Below are positions 16,651-23,619 of a stretch of DNA of 23,619 bases, piece by piece. The number at the start of each line of letters is the position of its first letter. The first letter of the stretch is position 1. This stretch comes from Rikenellaceae bacterium. Its GTDB lineage: Bacteria > Bacteroidota > Bacteroidia > Bacteroidales > Rikenellaceae. A model generated the notes under the pieces. That model worked only from the letters and a program-made list of their open reading frames with translations. It did no database searches and was not told where the DNA came from. The stretch spans positions 1 through 23,619 of the forward strand of contig JAITVB010000184.1 in NCBI GenBank assembly GCA_031286025.1, written 5' to 3'. Position numbers and translations under genes: made by a program.

Positions 16651-18237
16651 TTATTTTTCGACGGTTAGGAGGAGGGCCATATAGGGACGTCCGGGGAGTT
16701 TTACTTTTTTGTTGTTTTCAGTGCCGATGACGTATTGCTTGGCCTTGGTGATGAATGGGCCTTCGGCGGGGGTGACGGTCATGTTCCAAGTGTCGATGAC
16801 TTCGACTTTAACGCGGGTTCCGTCGGGAATACGGCTACGGTTGGGGACGCTGAATTCCCATTCTTCGGGAGCTGCGTTACCGAGGTAGACCAGGTATTGT
16901 CCGGATTCGGAAACGGCGGTGTCCATATAGTTCCAGTTGTCGATGACGCGGAAAGGGCCGGTACGTTCGATGAGCCGGCGGAGGAAAGCGATGCGTGCCG
17001 GACTGGTGCCGCGGAGGATGGCTCCTTTTTCGGTCCAGGCGATGTGATCGTCGTTGGTGAAGGTTTCGCCGTGGGTGGCGTAAGCTCCGACCAAGCAGCA
17101 TTGCCAGAAGCGAGAGGTGAGTTCTTCGCCGGTGAGGCTGCCCCAACGAGCGGGGAAGTTGCCTTCGTAGCAAATTTCATCGAGCACCAACGGTTTGCGG
17201 TAGGAATCCTTGATGAGGCTCACGCGGCCGAAGTCACGACCCACCCATTCGTTCTGGATGCTGAGGTGGGTGATCAGCGGGTGGTGGTTTTCGAAATAGA
17301 TTTTGCCGTTATGGCATGAGAGCAGGTGGTTCGAGGGGTCGTTTTCGGCAACGGTTTCGAGGACAGCGATCCAGTCTTCCATGGTTTTACCGCGCAGGAA
17401 GTCGTATTCGTTGGCGAGCGACCACCACACGTTTTTGAATGAGGCGAGGCGTGCCACCACGTATTTTACATAGTGCAGGTCAGCCTCGCGCGACATCCGG
17501 TCGAAGCCGAAATAGCCGGCGTCATAGGGGTGGAAAAGGATTAGGTCGCACTCGATGCCGAGGCGGTCGAGGTCGTCGATCCTACGTTCAAGGTGGCGGA
17601 AAAAGCCGGTGTCGAAGCGCGAAAAATCCCACACGGCCACCGAATCGCTTTCGAGGGGCACTCCTTCGATCTTCTGGAAGGGATAGTAGCGCGGCTCGTC
17701 GTTGTTGTAATCATAGGTTTTGGGAAAGAGGCAGATGCGGATTTTGTTGAACGGTGCCGAAGCGAGTGTTTTCAGGGTCTGCTCTTCGCGCAGCGAGTCG
17801 GGGTGGACGAAGGCATACATCGTCGTGCCGAACGGGTAGTATGGTTTGCCGTCGGCATAGGCGAAGTCGTAGGTGTTGTGTACCCGCACCGGGCCGTGGT
17901 TGTCGCTCTTGGCGGCCACGCAGGTGAACGTGCCGGTCTGTGCGTCGAGGGCTTTCATATTGCTGCGGGTGGTGTAGGTCCATGTCCCTGTCTTTTCGGG
18001 CATGAAACGGATTTTGTATTCGCTGCGGCCATCATAGAAACCGGTGACCGTTACCCGGGTATCACCGTTGGTAAAAGTGGCCTTCAGTCGGGTGTCAAGA
18101 AAGGGGTTGCCCGTGCGGGTTCCCTTGAGGGTGGCCTCAAAGCGGCCCCACTGTTCCACGACGGATTGGGCCGAGAGCGAAAAGGCGCCCGCCAGGCAGG
18201 CGATCAACAGGACGATCGAACGTTTTTTGAGATTCAT
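16651..18237 (-). CDS. Secreted glycoside hydrolase, DUF5060/DUF4038/DUF5605 architecture
   Basis: A 528-residue exported protein with a signal peptide of about 23 residues ending LSAQ. An N-terminal beta-sandwich (about 27-110; VVEQWGRFEATLKG, GFYDG, FMPEKTGTWTY) fits DUF5060. The central (beta/alpha)8 barrel (about 115-420) resembles DUF4038, the apiosidase-like clan GH-A fold. Candidate catalytic acids are Glu277 in SLANEYD (acid/base) and Glu354 in LVLDEICYEG (nucleophile). A C-terminal beta domain fits DUF5605. The likely role is removing sugars from plant or host glycans in the periplasm, but the substrate is unknown. The frame is open upstream to 18405, but the ATG at 18237 begins the signal peptide. 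It stands alone, with no SusC/SusD or regulator in view. Promoter box at 18308-18315. Confidence 0.87.
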   Translation of the reverse strand: MNLKKRSIVLLIACLAGAFSLSAQSVVEQWGRFEATLKGTRTGNPFLDTRLKATFTNGDTRVTVTGFYDGRSEYKIRFMPEKTGTWTYTTRSNMKALDAQTGTFTCVAAKSDNHGPVRVHNTYDFAYADGKPYYPFGTTMYAFVHPDSLREEQTLKTLASAPFNKIRICLFPKTYDYNNDEPRYYPFQKIEGVPLESDSVAVWDFSRFDTGFFRHLERRIDDLDRLGIECDLILFHPYDAGYFGFDRMSREADLHYVKYVVARLASFKNVWWSLANEYDFLRGKTMEDWIAVLETVAENDPSNHLLSCHNGKIYFENHHPLITHLSIQNEWVGRDFGRVSLIKDSYRKPLVLDEICYEGNFPARWGSLTGEELTSRFWQCCLVGAYATHGETFTNDDHIAWTEKGAILRGTSPARIAFLRRLIERTGPFRVIDNWNYMDTAVSESGQYLVYLGNAAPEEWEFSVPNRSRIPDGTRVKVEVIDTWNMTVTPAEGPFITKAKQYVIGTENNKKVKLPGRPYMALLLTVEK

Positions 18238-18307
18238 ACAGCACACACGTTTGGGGTTATGAAACAGAAGTGCCGGGGGACACTCGGACGAATCCGTTCC
18301 TTTCAGA

Positions 18308-18315
18308 CAAATATA
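18308..18315 (-). promoter_or_regulatory. Predicted promoter -7 box TATATTTG for the glycoside hydrolase gene
   Basis: Exact TAnnTTTG match on the minus strand, 70 bp upstream of the start codon at 18237, giving a leader of about 64 nt. The -33 region lacks a clear TTTG. Confidence 0.5.
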
Positions 18316-18902
18316 AATAAAAGTTTCGGGACTACCGTACGTTCTTTCCGGATTCGCAAAAAAGCGATACAAAAAGCGCAATTTTTCGAAACCACGGAGC
18401 GTCATTCAAAATTTTCCGCCGGAATGGTTCTTGCGGTTATTTGAAAAACAGTATCGAAAATTCTTCTGCCATTTTGTTGGGGATTGAGATAATAAATTGT
18501 ACATTTAAAGGCCCGAGTCGAACATTTTCAACAACCCGGAACCTTGTTTCCCCGATTGAATCGCTACGCATGGCAAACGGGTCCCCTCCTTCCCGGCCGA
18601 ACAAGGGTTTATGTATTGTCCGACGACCGTCAACAGGCGATCTGCCGCGAAGACGCAGGCAAATCGTCCTGACCATGTGCGACCGAACCATCCTGAAAGG
18701 AGATGACCGGGCCTTTATGGCAGGCGATAAAATCTACGGCAGAACAACTCCCGGGCAGGTGCAGCTCATCCTCTCCGAGTATTAGTCGGGTTGCGCATAC
18801 GGCACGGCATATTTTGCCGCACTCTCTGTCCCCGGGTGGCGAAGTCTGATCCGCTTTTTAAAGAACAGCATGCTTTTTGTTCGGTTTCTCGCCGAAATTT
18901 CG
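18316..18902. other. Stretch of about 590 bp without a convincing gene
   Basis: This stretch is more AT-rich than the neighbouring genes, mainly at 18350-18520. A 114-codon plus-strand frame (18441-18785, TTG start) and an 84-codon minus-strand frame (18437-18691) overlap in it. Neither has a recognisable domain, signal or ribosome-binding site. A small stem-loop, CGGCA-TATTT-TGCCG, sits at 18805-18819. I looked for tRNA, RNase P, tmRNA and SRP RNA core motifs and saw none. It may hold a small RNA, a decayed gene or only regulatory sequence. Confidence 0.5.
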
Positions 18903-18910
18903 TATTATTG
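18903..18910 (+). promoter_or_regulatory. Possible promoter -7 box TATTATTG for mscL
   Basis: One mismatch to TAnnTTTG, 27 bp upstream of the mscL ATG. A TTTG at 18876-18879 lies 23 bases upstream, slightly longer than the usual spacing. Confidence 0.35.
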
Positions 18911-18937
18911 CAATCGATTATTAAAACAAAGGGAACG

Positions 18938-19378
18938 ATGAACGTAATGAAACAGGGCGTCAAATTCTTTGACGAATTCAAGGCCTTCGCTATGCGGGGC
19001 AACATGATCGACATGGCGGTGGGGATCATCGTCGGCGGTGCGTTCGGAAAAATCATCTCTTCGCTCGTGGGTGCCGTGCTGATGCCGCCCTTGGGGCTGT
19101 TGATCGGCGGGGTCAACTTTTCGGATCTGAAAATCACGCTTAAACACGCCGCGGTCGATGCCGCCGGTGTCGTACAGCCCGCCGTGACGATCAACTATGG
19201 CGAATTCCTTCTGACGTTGATCGATTTCGTGATCATCGCGTTCACCATCTTCCTGTTGGTGAAACTGTTGAGTAACATCCAGAAGAAGAAAGCGGCTGAA
19301 CCCGCCCCCGAACCTCCTGCCGACGTACGGTTACTGACTGAGATCCGCGACCTGCTGAAAGGGAGGAATGAGGCATAA
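18938..19378 (+). CDS. mscL: Large-conductance mechanosensitive channel
   Basis: A 146-residue inner-membrane channel that opens under membrane tension to release solutes during osmotic downshock. The N-terminal amphipathic helix and first transmembrane helix carry the family signature: [20 protein letters not shown], then [11 protein letters not shown] and [14 protein letters not shown] periplasmic loop (about 68-90) leads to the second membrane helix ([22 protein letters not shown]). A basic QKKKAAEP stretch and a C-terminal helix ([11 protein letters not shown]) follow. The frame is open further upstream to 18791, but the ATG at 18938 matches the family and follows AAAGGGAAC. The following SIMPL gene starts 66 bp later. 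Confidence 0.96.
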   Translation: MNVMKQGVKFFDEFKAFAMRGNMIDMAVGIIVGGAFGKIISSLVGAVLMPPLGLLIGGVNFSDLKITLKHAAVDAAGVVQPAVTINYGEFLLTLIDFVIIAFTIFLLVKLLSNIQKKKAAEPAPEPPADVRLLTEIRDLLKGRNEA

Positions 19379-19444
19379 ACGTTGTAACCTTTTTTTCCGT
19401 CCCCCGTTATATACGGGCAAGAACCGTACTAAAAACTCAACGGT

Positions 19445-20155
19445 ATGAAAAAGTTATTGTGGATGACGGCCTTCTGTCTGGCTGCCCTCGTTGGCCGGGC
19501 CCAGGAGGGGGCGAAGAATTTCATCGACCAGAACTACATCGAGATCAACGGCAACGACAAGACCGAAGTGACCCCCGATCAGATTTTCATCGGATTCACG
19601 ATCAGCGAAGCCGATACGAAAGGCAAAACTTCCGTCTCGGATATGGAAAAGCGGATGATGGACGCCTTGGGCAAATTGGGCCTCGACCTGAACAATAAGT
19701 TGAAAGTGAGCGACCTGGCCAGTAACTTTAAGAAATATGTTCTGGGGGGACGTGATGTTCAGGTGGGGAAGAGCTACCGGTTGGAGGCAGGCGACGCCAA
19801 GATGGCCGCCCGTGTGTTCTACGCCTTGGAAGGAATCGGGGTTTCGAACGCCTCGATCGATCGCGTCGACCACAGCCAGATGGAAAAACTGCGCGCCGAA
19901 TCGAAAGTGCGCGCCGTTCAGGATGCCCGGGCCCGCGCCACGATGTTGGCAGAGGCGTTGGGACAATCGATTCGCCAGGCCATGTACATTCAGGACGTGG
20001 AGCGGTACTATCAGCCCGTGACCTATGCCGCGAACGCCAAGATCATGATGCGCGGCGCGGGGAATGATGCGGCCGGCGACATTCCGGACATCGATTTCGA
20101 AAAGATCCGGATCGAATCGAATGTGTTGGTGCGTTTCCGCCTTTGGTATAAATAA
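19445..20155 (+). CDS. Secreted SIMPL (DUF541) domain protein
   Basis: A 236-residue exported protein. The signal peptide (about 1-19) ends VGRAQ. The rest matches the SIMPL/DUF541 pattern: an opening strand with IEINGNDKTEVTPDQIFIGFTIS, long helices, and a C-terminal part with the family's Ala/Arg-rich helix (AVQDARARATMLAEALG) followed by VLVRFRLW. These proteins form oligomeric beta-rich assemblies in the periplasm or outer membrane; their biochemical role is mostly unknown. The 66-bp gap after mscL contains a T-run and a 5-bp hairpin (CCCGT-TATAT-ACGGG), neither a convincing terminator. The HAD gene begins 54 bp downstream. Confidence 0.85.
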   Translation: MKKLLWMTAFCLAALVGRAQEGAKNFIDQNYIEINGNDKTEVTPDQIFIGFTISEADTKGKTSVSDMEKRMMDALGKLGLDLNNKLKVSDLASNFKKYVLGGRDVQVGKSYRLEAGDAKMAARVFYALEGIGVSNASIDRVDHSQMEKLRAESKVRAVQDARARATMLAEALGQSIRQAMYIQDVERYYQPVTYAANAKIMMRGAGNDAAGDIPDIDFEKIRIESNVLVRFRLWYK

Positions 20156-20209
20156 CAGCCAAAGGGGAGGCGAGATTTCGCTTTTCCTCCGGTTTTCAGA
20201 CCCGACACA

Positions 20210-21058
20210 ATGCAAAATCACGAATCTACACCGATCACCGTAGCGTTGGTCTACGATTTTGACGGCACCCTGGCGCCGGGGAACATGCAGGAGTATGACT
20301 TTATCCCCTCGGTCGGCAAGGACAACCGCGAATTCTGGGAACAGAGCAACGGAATGGCCTGCGCACAGGACGCCGACCCGATTCTTGTTTATATGTGGCG
20401 GATGATCCACGCCGCCCGCAGTAGTTCGCACCCTATCCGACGAGAATCGTTTGTCGAAAGCGGACGCCGCATCCGGCTCTATGCCGGACTCGAAGGATGG
20501 TTCGGGCGCATCAATGCCTATGCCCGCAAGCGAGGGATCAGGGTTGAACACTACATCAACTCGTCGGGGATCAAAGAGATGATCGAGGGGACGCCCATTG
20601 CCCGCGAGTTCCGGAAAATCTATGCCTGCTCGTTCCTCTACGACGAAAACGGAGTGGCGGTGTGGCCCGCCGTCTCGGTCAACTACACCAACAAGACGCA
20701 GTTTATCTTCAAGATCAACAAGGGGATCGACAGCGTTTACGACAGCCAACGGATCAATAAATTCACTCCCGAAGACCAACGACCGGTGCCTTTTCGTCGC
20801 ATCATCTATTTCGGCGACGGGACGACCGATATCCCTTGTATGAAACTGGTCAAGGAAAAAGGCGGCCATTCGATCGCCGTTTACAACCCCGAAGCTTCGG
20901 AGGCTGCCCGCGAAGGGATGGAAAACCTGGTGGGCGACAACCGGGTCGATTATGTCTGCACGGCCGACTACCGCGAAGACGGCGAACCCGATCAGGTGGT
21001 TAAGGCGATCCTCGACAAAATCCACGCCGACCACGTGCTTGAATTGTTGTCGAAATAG
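20210..21058 (+). CDS. HAD superfamily phosphatase
   Basis: A 282-residue cytoplasmic hydrolase of the haloacid dehalogenase superfamily. Motif I is VYDFDGTLAPG, with nucleophile Asp16 and general acid Asp18. A large alpha cap follows, then the lysine of motif III (TQFIFKINKG) and motif IV YFGDGTTDIPC. The GDGxxD layout resembles phosphoserine-phosphatase-like members, but the substrate is not predictable. The nearby IPCMKLVKEKGGHSIAVY is typical of the Rossmann-like core. It follows the SIMPL gene and converges with pth; a weak 5-bp hairpin (TCCCC/GGGGA, 21066-21080) lies in the 27-bp gap. Confidence 0.88.
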   Translation: MQNHESTPITVALVYDFDGTLAPGNMQEYDFIPSVGKDNREFWEQSNGMACAQDADPILVYMWRMIHAARSSSHPIRRESFVESGRRIRLYAGLEGWFGRINAYARKRGIRVEHYINSSGIKEMIEGTPIAREFRKIYACSFLYDENGVAVWPAVSVNYTNKTQFIFKINKGIDSVYDSQRINKFTPEDQRPVPFRRIIYFGDGTTDIPCMKLVKEKGGHSIAVYNPEASEAAREGMENLVGDNRVDYVCTADYREDGEPDQVVKAILDKIHADHVLELLSK

Positions 21059-21065
21059 TCTGAAG

Positions 21066-21080
21066 TCCCCTGTGCGGGGA
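21066..21080. terminator. Weak hairpin between the HAD gene and pth
   Basis: TCCCC-TGTGC-GGGGA forms a 5-bp stem with a 5-nt loop in the 27-bp convergent gap. The downstream sequence is only loosely T-rich, so termination here is a guess from position. Confidence 0.3.
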
Positions 21081-21085
21081 TGTAC

Positions 21086-21784
21086 TTATTTCTTATTAAA
21101 AAAATTCATGGCCCGTTCGACGCCGATCGTGCCAAAGGCCTTTATGGCCTCGACCGCCTGGTCAAAACGTTCGGGAAGCGCTTTTTCCTCATCCGAAGTC
21201 CAACGGCCCAAGACGTAATCGACCTGGAACCCTTGCGGGAAATCACCGCCAATGCCAAAACGCAGACGGGCATAAGCGTTGGTGCCCAACGTGGCATCGA
21301 TGTGTTTCAGGCCGTTGTGGCCGCCGTCGTTTCCTTTCACCCGCATCCGGATCGCGCCTAAGGGCAGGGCGATGTCATCGACCACAACGAGTACGTTTTC
21401 GATCGGGACATGTTCCTGTTTCATCCAGTAGCCGACGGCTTTGCCGCTGAGGTTCATGTAGGTGGACGGTTTCAGCAGGACAAACATCCTGCCTTTGTAT
21501 TTTGCCTCGGCGACAGCCCCGTAGCGTTGTGTGGCAAAGGTCGCACCGGCCGAGGCGGCAAAGGCGTCGACCACTTCGAATCCGGCGTTGTGGCGGGTAT
21601 GGGCATATTCGGCCCCGATGTTTCCCAGTCCGACGATCAGATATTTCACAGTTCCTTCGTTTTGTTCGTTTTCGTTTTGTGCCGGAGCCGACTTTCTTTT
21701 TCTGCGGAAAAAAGGCCACAGGCGGAAGCTCGCAAAAACTCCCGAAACGGGTACGATTGAATGATTCCCGGTGGTGTTTTGCAT
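21086..21784 (-). CDS. pth: Peptidyl-tRNA hydrolase with N-terminal extension
   Basis: The core enzyme frees tRNA from stalled peptidyl-tRNA. Family motifs are present: YLIVGLGNIGAEYAHTRHNAG with the catalytic His, KPSTYMNLSGKAV, VVVDDIALPLG and GNDGGHNGLKHI. The core, starting at the GTG at 21649 (VKYLIVGL), is about 187 residues, the usual family length. The frame is open upstream to the ATG at 21784, which adds 45 residues including an aromatic/basic patch (FRLWPFFRRKRK) and an acidic Gln/Asn/Glu-rich linker. That start lies 12 bp after aroB, which favours it as a coupled gene. The GTG has AAGGA closely upstream, so it remains possible. I report the longer form with the start marked uncertain. 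Confidence 0.88.
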   Translation of the reverse strand: MQNTTGNHSIVPVSGVFASFRLWPFFRRKRKSAPAQNENEQNEGTVKYLIVGLGNIGAEYAHTRHNAGFEVVDAFAASAGATFATQRYGAVAEAKYKGRMFVLLKPSTYMNLSGKAVGYWMKQEHVPIENVLVVVDDIALPLGAIRMRVKGNDGGHNGLKHIDATLGTNAYARLRFGIGGDFPQGFQVDYVLGRWTSDEEKALPERFDQAVEAIKAFGTIGVERAMNFFNKK

Positions 21785-21796
21785 CGCAAGGGTTGC

Positions 21797-22840
21797 TTAT
21801 TCTTCTTCGGCTATCAAGGTTTCCATCTGGTCGAAAGGCACGGGCCGGATCACGCAGTCGCCTACACCGCGGAGCAGCACCAACGCCACCTCATCGCCTT
21901 CTTTCTTTTTGTCCAGGCGCAACGCTTCGGCCAATCGGTAATCGGACACTCCGGCATCTACAGGGAAACCCATCCGCTCGATCACTGTGCGGATGCGTTC
22001 GGCCAAGGCGGCATCCAACAGGCCCAATTTGCAGGAAACACGGGCTGCAGTCACCGTGCCGATCGCCACCGCCTCGCCGTGCAGGAAGCGCCGGCTGCTT
22101 TTTTCGATGGCGTGGGCAAAGGTGTGGCCCAGGTTGAGTTTGCGGCGTTCGCCCGCCTCGCGCTCGTCGGCTTCGACGATCTGCTTTTTGACCCGAATGG
22201 CACGGGCGATGGCTTCGAGCAGCAGCGGTCCGTCTTCCGAAAAATCTTCGAAAAAGTGGTTTTCGAACAGGGCGAATAATGCCGGATCGGCGATGAGCCC
22301 CGCCTTGACGATCTCGGCCAACCCGGCGCGAAATTCACGTTTGGGTAGGGTGCGCAACACGTTGGGGTCGCACAGCACAAACCCGGGTTGGCTGAACGTC
22401 CCGACCATATTCTTATAGCCCCCGACGTTGACTCCGTTCTTGCCTCCGATGCTAGCGTCGACCTGGGCCAACAGCGTGGTCGCCACGAAGCCGAACCGCA
22501 CACCCCGCATATAGGTCGTAGCGACGAATCCGGCGATGTCGGTTACGATACCTCCGCCAAAGCCCAGGATAAAACAACCTCGGTCGGCCTCCATCTCCAA
22601 CAGGCGTTCGTAAATCTCAAGCAGCGTCGCGTGGGTCTTGTTCCCCTCGCCTTGGCCGATCACGATCTTTTCATAGCGGTCGATCACCGGGGCGTAGAGG
22701 TCATAGACATTCGCATCGGTAATCACGATGACCCGTTTTCCCGCCGGAAGATAGTCCGGCAGCGTGCCGAGCACGTCGCCCACCACCACCTGCGAGGTGC
22801 TCCCGTCGCCCTTCCGAACCGCAATCGTCTCCTTCATCAT
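21797..22840 (-). CDS. aroB: 3-dehydroquinate synthase
   Basis: A 347-residue NAD+/zinc enzyme that converts DAHP to 3-dehydroquinate, the second step of the shikimate pathway. Motifs include LGFGGGIVTDIAGFVATTYMRG (glycine-rich NAD region), LLAQVDASIGGKNGVN, AEIVKAGLI and the zinc-binding NLGHTFAHAIE. Length is normal. Two adjacent ATGs (22840, 22837) begin MMKETIAVRK; the frame continues upstream through typA antisense, but that part has no support. The predicted promoter box is only 16 bp upstream, so the leader would be about 9 nt. pth follows 12 bp downstream, apparently in one operon. typA diverges across 72 bp. Confidence 0.95.
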   Translation of the reverse strand: MMKETIAVRKGDGSTSQVVVGDVLGTLPDYLPAGKRVIVITDANVYDLYAPVIDRYEKIVIGQGEGNKTHATLLEIYERLLEMEADRGCFILGFGGGIVTDIAGFVATTYMRGVRFGFVATTLLAQVDASIGGKNGVNVGGYKNMVGTFSQPGFVLCDPNVLRTLPKREFRAGLAEIVKAGLIADPALFALFENHFFEDFSEDGPLLLEAIARAIRVKKQIVEADEREAGERRKLNLGHTFAHAIEKSSRRFLHGEAVAIGTVTAARVSCKLGLLDAALAERIRTVIERMGFPVDAGVSDYRLAEALRLDKKKEGDEVALVLLRGVGDCVIRPVPFDQMETLIAEEE

Positions 22841-22855
22841 CCTGTTTTTACAGGA

Positions 22856-22863
22856 CAAAGGTA
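22856..22863 (-). promoter_or_regulatory. Predicted promoter -7 box TACCTTTG for aroB-pth
   Basis: Exact TAnnTTTG on the minus strand, 15 bp before the aroB ATG. It forms an 8-bp inverted repeat with the typA box at 22884-22891. The short leader holds part of a CCTGT-TTTT-ACAGG hairpin at 22841-22854. Confidence 0.5.
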
Positions 22864-22883
22864 ACCTTTTCCCAAATTTAACG

Positions 22884-22891
22884 TACCTTTG
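22884..22891 (+). promoter_or_regulatory. Predicted promoter -7 box TACCTTTG for typA
   Basis: Exact TAnnTTTG match, 21 bp before the typA ATG at 22913. The -33 region would overlap the aroB -7 box, so the two divergent promoters share DNA. Confidence 0.55.
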
Positions 22892-22912
22892 CACCCTGAA
22901 TTGAGAAAAACG

Positions 22913-23619
22913 ATGCAAAAAATCCGCAACATCGCCATTATCGCACACGTTGACCACGGCAAAACGACGCTCGTCGACCGGATGATCCAACAGGGCAACC
23001 TCACCCGTAACGCCGACAAGCTCGGCGAACTGATCCTCGACAACAACGACCTCGAACGCGAACGCGGGATCACGATCCTCTCGAAAAACGTTTCCGTTAT
23101 CTACAAAGATTTCAAGATCAACATCATCGACACCCCGGGCCACAGCGACTTCGGAGGCGAGGTGGAACGCGTGCTCAACATGTGCGACGGCGTGCTGCTG
23201 CTCGTCGACGCCTTTGAAGGAACGATGCCCCAGACCCGTTTTGTGTTGCAAAAAGCGTTGGCCCTGGGCAAAAAGCCGATCGTGGTGATCAACAAGGTCG
23301 ACAAGCCCAACTGCCGCCCCGAAGAGGTGCACGAAGAGGTGTTCGATTTGATGTTCACACTCGACGCCACCGAAGAACAACTCGATTTCGTGACTGTTTA
23401 CGGCAGCGCCAAACAGGGTTGGATGTCGCACGTGTCGAACAAGAAAACGGAAAATATCACCCCGCTCCTCGATGCGATCATTGACAATATCCCCGCGCCC
23501 GAAGTGAAAGAAGGGACACCTCAGTTGCTGATCACCTCGCTCGAATATTCGCCCTATGTGGGCCGGATCGCGGTGGGCAAACTTACCCGCGGGACACTCA
23601 AATCGGGGATGCCTGTGAC
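22913..23619 (+). CDS. typA: Ribosome-associated GTPase TypA/BipA (3' end off right edge)
   Basis: The first 235 residues of a translational GTPase. TypA/BipA binds ribosomes and aids 50S assembly and growth under stress such as cold. The GTPase motifs are G1 AHVDHGKTTL, G2 RERGITI, G3 DTPGHSDFGGEV and G4 NKVDK. The spacing and the sequence LVDAFEGTMPQTRFVLQKAL are typical of TypA, as opposed to LepA or EF-G. The start of domain 2 (YVGRIAVGKLTRGTLKSG) is reached before the window ends. The ATG at 22913 follows a short AT-rich leader with a GAGAAAAA stretch and a TACCTTTG promoter box. Confidence 0.94.
   Translation, partial: MQKIRNIAIIAHVDHGKTTLVDRMIQQGNLTRNADKLGELILDNNDLERERGITILSKNVSVIYKDFKINIIDTPGHSDFGGEVERVLNMCDGVLLLVDAFEGTMPQTRFVLQKALALGKKPIVVINKVDKPNCRPEEVHEEVFDLMFTLDATEEQLDFVTVYGSAKQGWMSHVSNKKTENITPLLDAIIDNIPAPEVKEGTPQLLITSLEYSPYVGRIAVGKLTRGTLKSGMPV

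Noticed and set aside
18441..18785. Possible 114-residue gene with a TTG start upstream of mscL
   Set aside because: No ribosome-binding site, no recognisable domain or signal, and an overlapping minus-strand frame of equal quality. Left as part of the unexplained stretch.
20160..20192. Possible terminator between the SIMPL and HAD genes
   Set aside because: Only an imperfect stem (GCGA/TCGC with bulged outer pairs) followed by four T; not convincing.
19454..21034. Long minus-strand open frame (526 codons) opposite the SIMPL and HAD genes
   Set aside because: Both sense genes carry clear family motifs; the antisense product has biased composition and spans the intergenic gap without any motif.
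22841..23431. Extended aroB start reaching into typA
   Set aside because: The extra residues are antisense to the TypA GTPase motifs, and the aroB family N-terminus fits the ATG at 22840.
1..23619. Mobile elements, CRISPR arrays, defence or toxin-antitoxin systems, tRNA or rRNA genes
   Set aside because: I searched by eye for transposase motifs, terminal repeats, spaced direct repeats and tRNA-like TTCGANNC arms, and found nothing supportable.

Overview
The window is GC-rich chromosomal DNA from a member of the Bacteroidota, most likely Bacteroidales. Four things support this: repeated TAnnTTTG promoter -7 boxes upstream of genes, weak Shine-Dalgarno sequences, Bacteroidota-type versions of LptD, FabI and a SPOR-tailed amidase, and several Cys-lipoproteins. 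The high GC for this group suggests a Rikenellaceae/Alistipes-like organism, but that is inference. All recognisable genes are housekeeping, envelope or hydrolase genes. I see no phage, transposon, CRISPR array, tRNA, rRNA or toxin-antitoxin signature, and no gene group that looks like a new defence or biosynthetic system.

Left part (1-8692): an envelope cluster. A SPOR-tailed N-acetylmuramoyl-L-alanine amidase and an MCE/MlaD-type lipid-transport protein (cut by the left edge) read leftwards. LptD, the outer-membrane LPS translocon, reads rightwards from the same intergenic region, where the two predicted promoters face each other. LptD is followed by two lipoprotein peptidases, an M3 dipeptidase and an S41 PDZ protease. 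The block ends in a perfect 17-bp inverted-repeat terminator shared with convergent fabI.

Middle (8705-16619): fabI and a Nudix hydrolase read leftwards. A rightward group, pyrE - SRPBCC protein - M28 peptidase - secreted alpha/beta hydrolase, follows. The hydrolase gene carries two compensating frameshifts. LysE-family and LysM/M23 lipoprotein genes read leftwards, and trxB reads rightwards from its own promoter.

Right part (16651-23619): a secreted clan GH-A glycoside hydrolase (DUF5060/DUF4038/DUF5605 architecture) reads leftwards. Next comes a roughly 590-bp stretch with no convincing gene, then mscL, a secreted SIMPL-domain protein and a HAD phosphatase reading rightwards. An aroB-pth pair reads leftwards, and typA/bipA, cut by the right edge, diverges from aroB across a compact 72-bp double promoter.

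The best second-look items are the double frameshift in the hydrolase, the two-cysteine LptD matching one of the E. coli disulfides, the overlapping face-to-face promoters, the N-terminal extension of Pth, and the unexplained stretch upstream of mscL.
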